NCBI GenBank assembly: GCA_003450555.1
Contig: DMFQ01000276.1
Span: 1-9,151 of the forward strand
From: Ktedonobacter sp.
GTDB taxonomy: Bacteria > Chloroflexota > Ktedonobacteria > Ktedonobacterales > Ktedonobacteraceae
Reading direction: 5' to 3'
DNA: 9,151 bases
The notes beneath the pieces were generated by a model. It had not been told where the DNA came from. It saw only the letters and a list, made by a program, of their open reading frames with translations, and made no database searches. Shown in pieces: positions 5,655-9,151 of the stretch. The position numbers and the translations under genes are program-made. Within the stretch, counting starts at the first letter, position 1; every line of letters begins with the position of its first letter.

Positions 5655-7583
5655 ATGAGATCAACAAAGCGTAAATCGTGGATATTTCTGGCACTCGCGG
5701 CACTTGTGGCAAGTGTAGTTGCCCTGGTGCTACGCCAACGTCTTGTCGCCGAACAGGTAATCACCGGGCAGGCAACACAGCCAGGTTATCGCCAAACGCC
5801 ATTCTGGCGCATCTATGACCAAATTGCAGAGGTACTGGATCACAGTGTCGGGTGGGATAAAGTACCTACTCCGCTGGGATTGCTCATCCTGATTGGGCTG
5901 CGCAACATCCTGCGGCAACAAAACCTGTATGATACGACGCATGAGCCTGCTATCAATCAACCTGCGATTGAACCGATGCAGGCACGCTATACGACGGCGC
6001 GTACGGCAGATGGCACTCATAACGATCTGAAAAACCCGGCTATGGGTATGGCCGGTTCGCGCTTTGGCCGCAATGTGCCCATCGAGTACACCTTTCCCGA
6101 AACTGAGCCAGCAATCCTCACGCCCAACCCGCGCACTGTGAGCCTTGAACTGCTGACACGTGAGAAGTTCCAGCCTGCGACAACGCTCAACATCCTGGCG
6201 GCAACCTGGGTTCAATTCATGGTGCGCGATTGGCTCAGCCATGGCAAGAGCCCAAAGGAGAATCCCTGGCAGATTGCACTGCGCGATGATGATCCCTGGC
6301 CTGAACATCCCATGAAGATCTTGCGCGTACAGGGTGACCCGACGCGCCCGGCCAACTCACGCAAATTCCCGCCGACCTATATCAATACCGAGACACACTG
6401 GTGGGATGCCTCTCAGATTTATGGGAGCAGCAAAGAGCAGGAGGCTCTGAGGCGCTCTGGGCAGGATGGTAAACTGATCATTGGTAGCAATGGCTTGTTG
6501 CAACTGCCATCCGACCCGAACCTTAATCCAGCTATGGTGCCCGGCTGGTGGTTGGGTTTGGAGATGATGGAGACATTGTTCACGCTGGAACACAATGCCA
6601 TCTGCGACCACCTGCGCGCCGAGTACCCAAAATGGTCTGACGACAACATCTTTGAGCGCGCGCGGCTCATCAATGCAGCCCTGCTGGCAAAGATTCACAC
6701 TGTCGAATGGACGCCAGCCATTATCAGCCATCCCACATCGCAGTTTGCTCTGAAAGCCAATTGGTGGGGCATCGAAATGGAGCGCCTCCAAAGGGTATTC
6801 GGTCGCTTAAGTGCCAGCGAGGTTATCAGCGGCATTCCGGGTTCGCAGACCGATCACTTTGGCGTACCCTACTGTCTGACCGAAGAGTTCACCATCGTGT
6901 ACCGGATGCACCCTCTTATTCCAGACGAATACAGTTTCCGCTCAGCAGTTGACGGTCGGCCTATGCTAGATCGCACCTTGCGCGAAATTAGCGGACCGCA
7001 TGCTGAAGAGACCTTGCAGCAAATCTCGATGACTGACGCCTTCTACACATTCGGCACCGCATATCCCGGGGCCATCATCCTGAATAACTACCCACGCTTC
7101 CTGCAATACTTCGAGCGGCCCGATGGGTACTTCATGGACCTGGCGGCAACGGATATTATGCGAACGAGGGAACTGGGTGTGCCGCGCTATAACCAGTTCC
7201 GCAAACTGTTGCACCTTCCTCCAGCCAGCAGTTTCGAGGAACTGTCTGGTGACCCGGCCCTGGCAGAGAAGTTACGGCGTGTGTACAACAACGATATTGA
7301 CCGCGTCGACTCGATAGTCGGCATGTTCGCTGAGAAACGACCGAAAGGCTTCGCCTTCAGCGAGACCGCCTTCCGCATCTTCATTGTAATGGCATCCCGT
7401 CGACTGAACAGTGACCGCTTCTTGACCGATGACTTCACGCCGGAGGTTTACACTCAGACCGGCATGGATTGGATTAGAGACAATACGATGTCAACAATAC
7501 TGCTGCGCCACTACCCGCACCTGCGTTCAGCTTTGCGCGGCGTCGATAATGCCTTCACACCGTGGACCAACACAATTGCCTGA
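5655..7583 (+). CDS. Membrane-anchored haem oxygenase/peroxidase of the cyclooxygenase/alpha-dioxygenase superfamily
   Basis: This 642-aa protein begins at ATG 5655, with AAGGTG 5643-5648 upstream; GTG 5646 would add three residues. A basic N-terminus followed by a hydrophobic segment (about 8-27) is an uncleaved signal anchor. The body has marks of animal-type haem peroxidases: WWDASQIYGS (249-258), LFTLEHNAICDHL (308-320), and EEFTIVYRMHPLIPD (410-424). In the last, H419 is the expected proximal haem ligand and Y416 matches the radical-forming Tyr of cyclooxygenases (Tyr385) and alpha-dioxygenases. The distal segment ATWVQFMVRDWLSHG (183-197) has Q187 but Arg191 at the place where the family usually has the distal His (QxxxH). 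PRYNQFRKLLHLPP (510-523) is also typical. Such enzymes oxygenate fatty acids or act as peroxidases. It is probably oriented with its catalytic domain outside the cytoplasm, or monotopic on the membrane. It sits 14 bp before the hydrolase gene. Confidence 0.92.
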   Translation: MRSTKRKSWIFLALAALVASVVALVLRQRLVAEQVITGQATQPGYRQTPFWRIYDQIAEVLDHSVGWDKVPTPLGLLILIGLRNILRQQNLYDTTHEPAINQPAIEPMQARYTTARTADGTHNDLKNPAMGMAGSRFGRNVPIEYTFPETEPAILTPNPRTVSLELLTREKFQPATTLNILAATWVQFMVRDWLSHGKSPKENPWQIALRDDDPWPEHPMKILRVQGDPTRPANSRKFPPTYINTETHWWDASQIYGSSKEQEALRRSGQDGKLIIGSNGLLQLPSDPNLNPAMVPGWWLGLEMMETLFTLEHNAICDHLRAEYPKWSDDNIFERARLINAALLAKIHTVEWTPAIISHPTSQFALKANWWGIEMERLQRVFGRLSASEVISGIPGSQTDHFGVPYCLTEEFTIVYRMHPLIPDEYSFRSAVDGRPMLDRTLREISGPHAEETLQQISMTDAFYTFGTAYPGAIILNNYPRFLQYFERPDGYFMDLAATDIMRTRELGVPRYNQFRKLLHLPPASSFEELSGDPALAEKLRRVYNNDIDRVDSIVGMFAEKRPKGFAFSETAFRIFIVMASRRLNSDRFLTDDFTPEVYTQTGMDWIRDNTMSTILLRHYPHLRSALRGVDNAFTPWTNTIA

Positions 7584-7597
7584 AAAGGAGGAAACAT

Positions 7598-9148
7598 ATG
7601 ATACTGACGAAAGACCACTACATCCAACTAAAAGATGGCGCATTTGATGGCACCTCGAAGGACGACCTGGACAACCTCTTCAAGACCCTTGCGGCAGATC
7701 CTCATCGAGATAGCATTGTTCTTCACTTTCACGGTGGACTCGTTAACGTGGCGAGCGCAACGCAGACCGCCGAGAATCTCACACAACGTTTCCAGGGAAT
7801 AAATACATACCAGGTATTTTTCATCTGGGAGACGGGAGTCACCGAGGTCATTCAGCAGGAAGGGGGAGATGTGCTCGGTTACATCGAAGCACAGCTTGGA
7901 CAGGTGGGGAAGGAAGAGGTCTTTCAACAACTGCTCATGCGCGTCCTCCAGTTTGCCAAGGCAAAGGTCGACAGCGTCAATGCAGATGGGTTGCGCTCGG
8001 TAGATGGAGGGTTGGACCTTCCTGATGAAGCGGACGTTTGGAAGGAAATGCACGCCCCGAAGGATGGCCGGGAGCCCTTCTCGGATGTTCAGCCTGCGCT
8101 TCCTGATCATGAGCAACTGCAAGACGTGGAAAAGCAGCAGTTCCACGATACGCTGACCCAGGACCCCAATCCAACCCTGCAAGTTGAAGTGCAGAAAATT
8201 ATGAATGGGTATCGTTTGACAAAACAGGCAAACGGCTCAACTCCACAGGGCGCAACGCGTGGGATAGAGGGCGGAAACCCAACAGCTACCACATCCACGC
8301 TCATTTCTCCCTCCGTCCTGGAGAAGATGGACCAGCAGTCAAAGGAGACGGCCGCACGGGGTATTGGGGCACCAGCAGCATTCGAGTTTGTGATCGGGCA
8401 GGCATTTGAGGTCCTGTCGCATGTTGTTGACCGCTTTTCCCAGAAGACCGATCATGGGCTGTATCCAACGGTCGTCGAGGAGATTCTGCGCGCGTTCTAC
8501 CTCTCCAATATCGGCAAGAATGTTTGGGATCATATCAAACAGGAGGCGGCCGACGCCTTCAACCAGCCAGATCATGGCGGTTCGGCGTTTTTACAGAACC
8601 TCAATGCCTATTATCAAGATGATCATCATCCACATATTACCCTCGTTGGACATAGCGCCGGCTCGATCTATATCTGCGAGTTATTGCAGCACGCGGACAA
8701 GGTGCTGCCACCGGAAGTAACATTCGACGTCGTGTTTCTTGCGCCGGCCTGCACCTCTAAACTTTTCGCAGATACGCTGCAAGCCTGTAAAGATCGTATT
8801 ACGTCAATCCGCATATTCGCGATGAGTGACCAGTTGGAACAGGCCGATGTGATCGTGCCGGGTGTCTATACGCGCTCGCTACTCTACCTGGTATCCGGCC
8901 TCTTTGAAGACGCTCCCGATACCCCTATATTAGGGATGAAGCGCTTCTTCAGCACCGAAGCTTCCTTTAACAAGTGGCCGGAGATTCCGCTCATTTTTAC
9001 CTACCTGAGCGTCTCCCAACACAACAACGTCTGGTCTCTTATAGACGCGGGTGATGGCCTCTCCTCGCATTCAAAAAAGCACGGTGATTTCTATAGTGAA
9101 GATGTGACCTTGACAAGCCTGGGTTATATTCTCACGAATGGACTATAG
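7598..9148 (+). CDS. Serine alpha/beta hydrolase with a large insertion (lipase/esterase-like)
   Basis: This 516-aa protein starts at ATG 7598 behind a near-perfect AAGGAGG (7585-7591). The upstream GTG frame inside the preceding gene is ignored. An oxyanion-type motif IVLHFHGGLVN (40-50) lies near the N-terminus. The nucleophile elbow LVGHSAGS (349-356, S353) comes only after about 300 residues. Likely acid and base are D411 (FAMSDQLEQAD) and H495 (SKKHGDFY) or H491. The region between, about 80-340, is a large insertion rich in charged and polar residues, with a low-complexity stretch near 205-260 (Gly, Thr, Asn, Ser). It is therefore far longer than a minimal hydrolase. There is no signal peptide. 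As last gene of the operon, ending in tandem stops TAG TAA (9146-9151), it may release or modify an acyl substrate for the haem enzymes. Substrate is unknown. Confidence 0.87.
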   Translation: MILTKDHYIQLKDGAFDGTSKDDLDNLFKTLAADPHRDSIVLHFHGGLVNVASATQTAENLTQRFQGINTYQVFFIWETGVTEVIQQEGGDVLGYIEAQLGQVGKEEVFQQLLMRVLQFAKAKVDSVNADGLRSVDGGLDLPDEADVWKEMHAPKDGREPFSDVQPALPDHEQLQDVEKQQFHDTLTQDPNPTLQVEVQKIMNGYRLTKQANGSTPQGATRGIEGGNPTATTSTLISPSVLEKMDQQSKETAARGIGAPAAFEFVIGQAFEVLSHVVDRFSQKTDHGLYPTVVEEILRAFYLSNIGKNVWDHIKQEAADAFNQPDHGGSAFLQNLNAYYQDDHHPHITLVGHSAGSIYICELLQHADKVLPPEVTFDVVFLAPACTSKLFADTLQACKDRITSIRIFAMSDQLEQADVIVPGVYTRSLLYLVSGLFEDAPDTPILGMKRFFSTEASFNKWPEIPLIFTYLSVSQHNNVWSLIDAGDGLSSHSKKHGDFYSEDVTLTSLGYILTNGL

Positions 9149-9151
9149 TAA

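Noticed and set aside
7628..8304. Minus-strand open frames across the last gene
   Set aside because: They are shadows of the serine hydrolase; no ribosome binding site or domain pattern.
1..9151. tRNA, rRNA, transposase, integrase or CRISPR features
   Set aside because: No cloverleaf, IS ends, recombinase motif or repeat-spacer pattern was seen on either strand.

Overview
The window reads as ordinary bacterial DNA of moderate GC with clear Shine-Dalgarno sequences. A large-genome soil bacterium is plausible. The protein style (the helicase, the peroxidase cluster, mixed codon use) would suit Chloroflexota such as Ktedonobacteria, but that is a low-confidence inference from family resemblance. 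Actinobacteria or Cyanobacteria cannot be excluded.

Layout. (1) Positions 1-566, minus strand: the first 188 codons of a SNF2-type helicase of the kind found in restriction or phage-defence loci, cut by the window edge. (2) Positions 567-814: a divergent intergenic region with one promoter candidate facing each way. (3) Positions 815-1708, plus: an epoxide-hydrolase-like alpha/beta hydrolase. (4) Positions 1709-1914: a noncoding leader with a promoter candidate and a hairpin. (5) Positions 1915-9148, plus: six tightly spaced genes that look like one operon.

The operon holds, in order: a 146-aa conserved-looking protein of unknown function; a 425-aa protein with an internally duplicated domain (one copy on each side of a hydrophobic membrane-type segment); a DyP-type haem peroxidase; a 126-aa multi-pass membrane protein; a membrane-anchored haem dioxygenase/peroxidase of the cyclooxygenase/alpha-dioxygenase superfamily; and a 516-aa serine alpha/beta hydrolase with a GHSAG elbow. 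Each gene has a good ribosome binding site, and gaps run from 14 to 73 bp.

The most interesting reading is that the operon is an uncharacterised lipid-oxidation (oxylipin-like) or peroxide-handling module. The hydrolase would release or remodel an acyl substrate, the cyclooxygenase-like enzyme would oxygenate it at the membrane, and the DyP peroxidase would reduce the hydroperoxide. The duplicated membrane protein and the small membrane protein would be accessory. The nearby epoxide hydrolase would fit the same chemistry. This pathway is inference; family assignments of the two haem enzymes and two hydrolases rest on motifs read directly from the sequence. A notable oddity is that the oxygenase has Arg (CGC) where the distal haem His of the superfamily is expected, while the Tyr and proximal His are kept.
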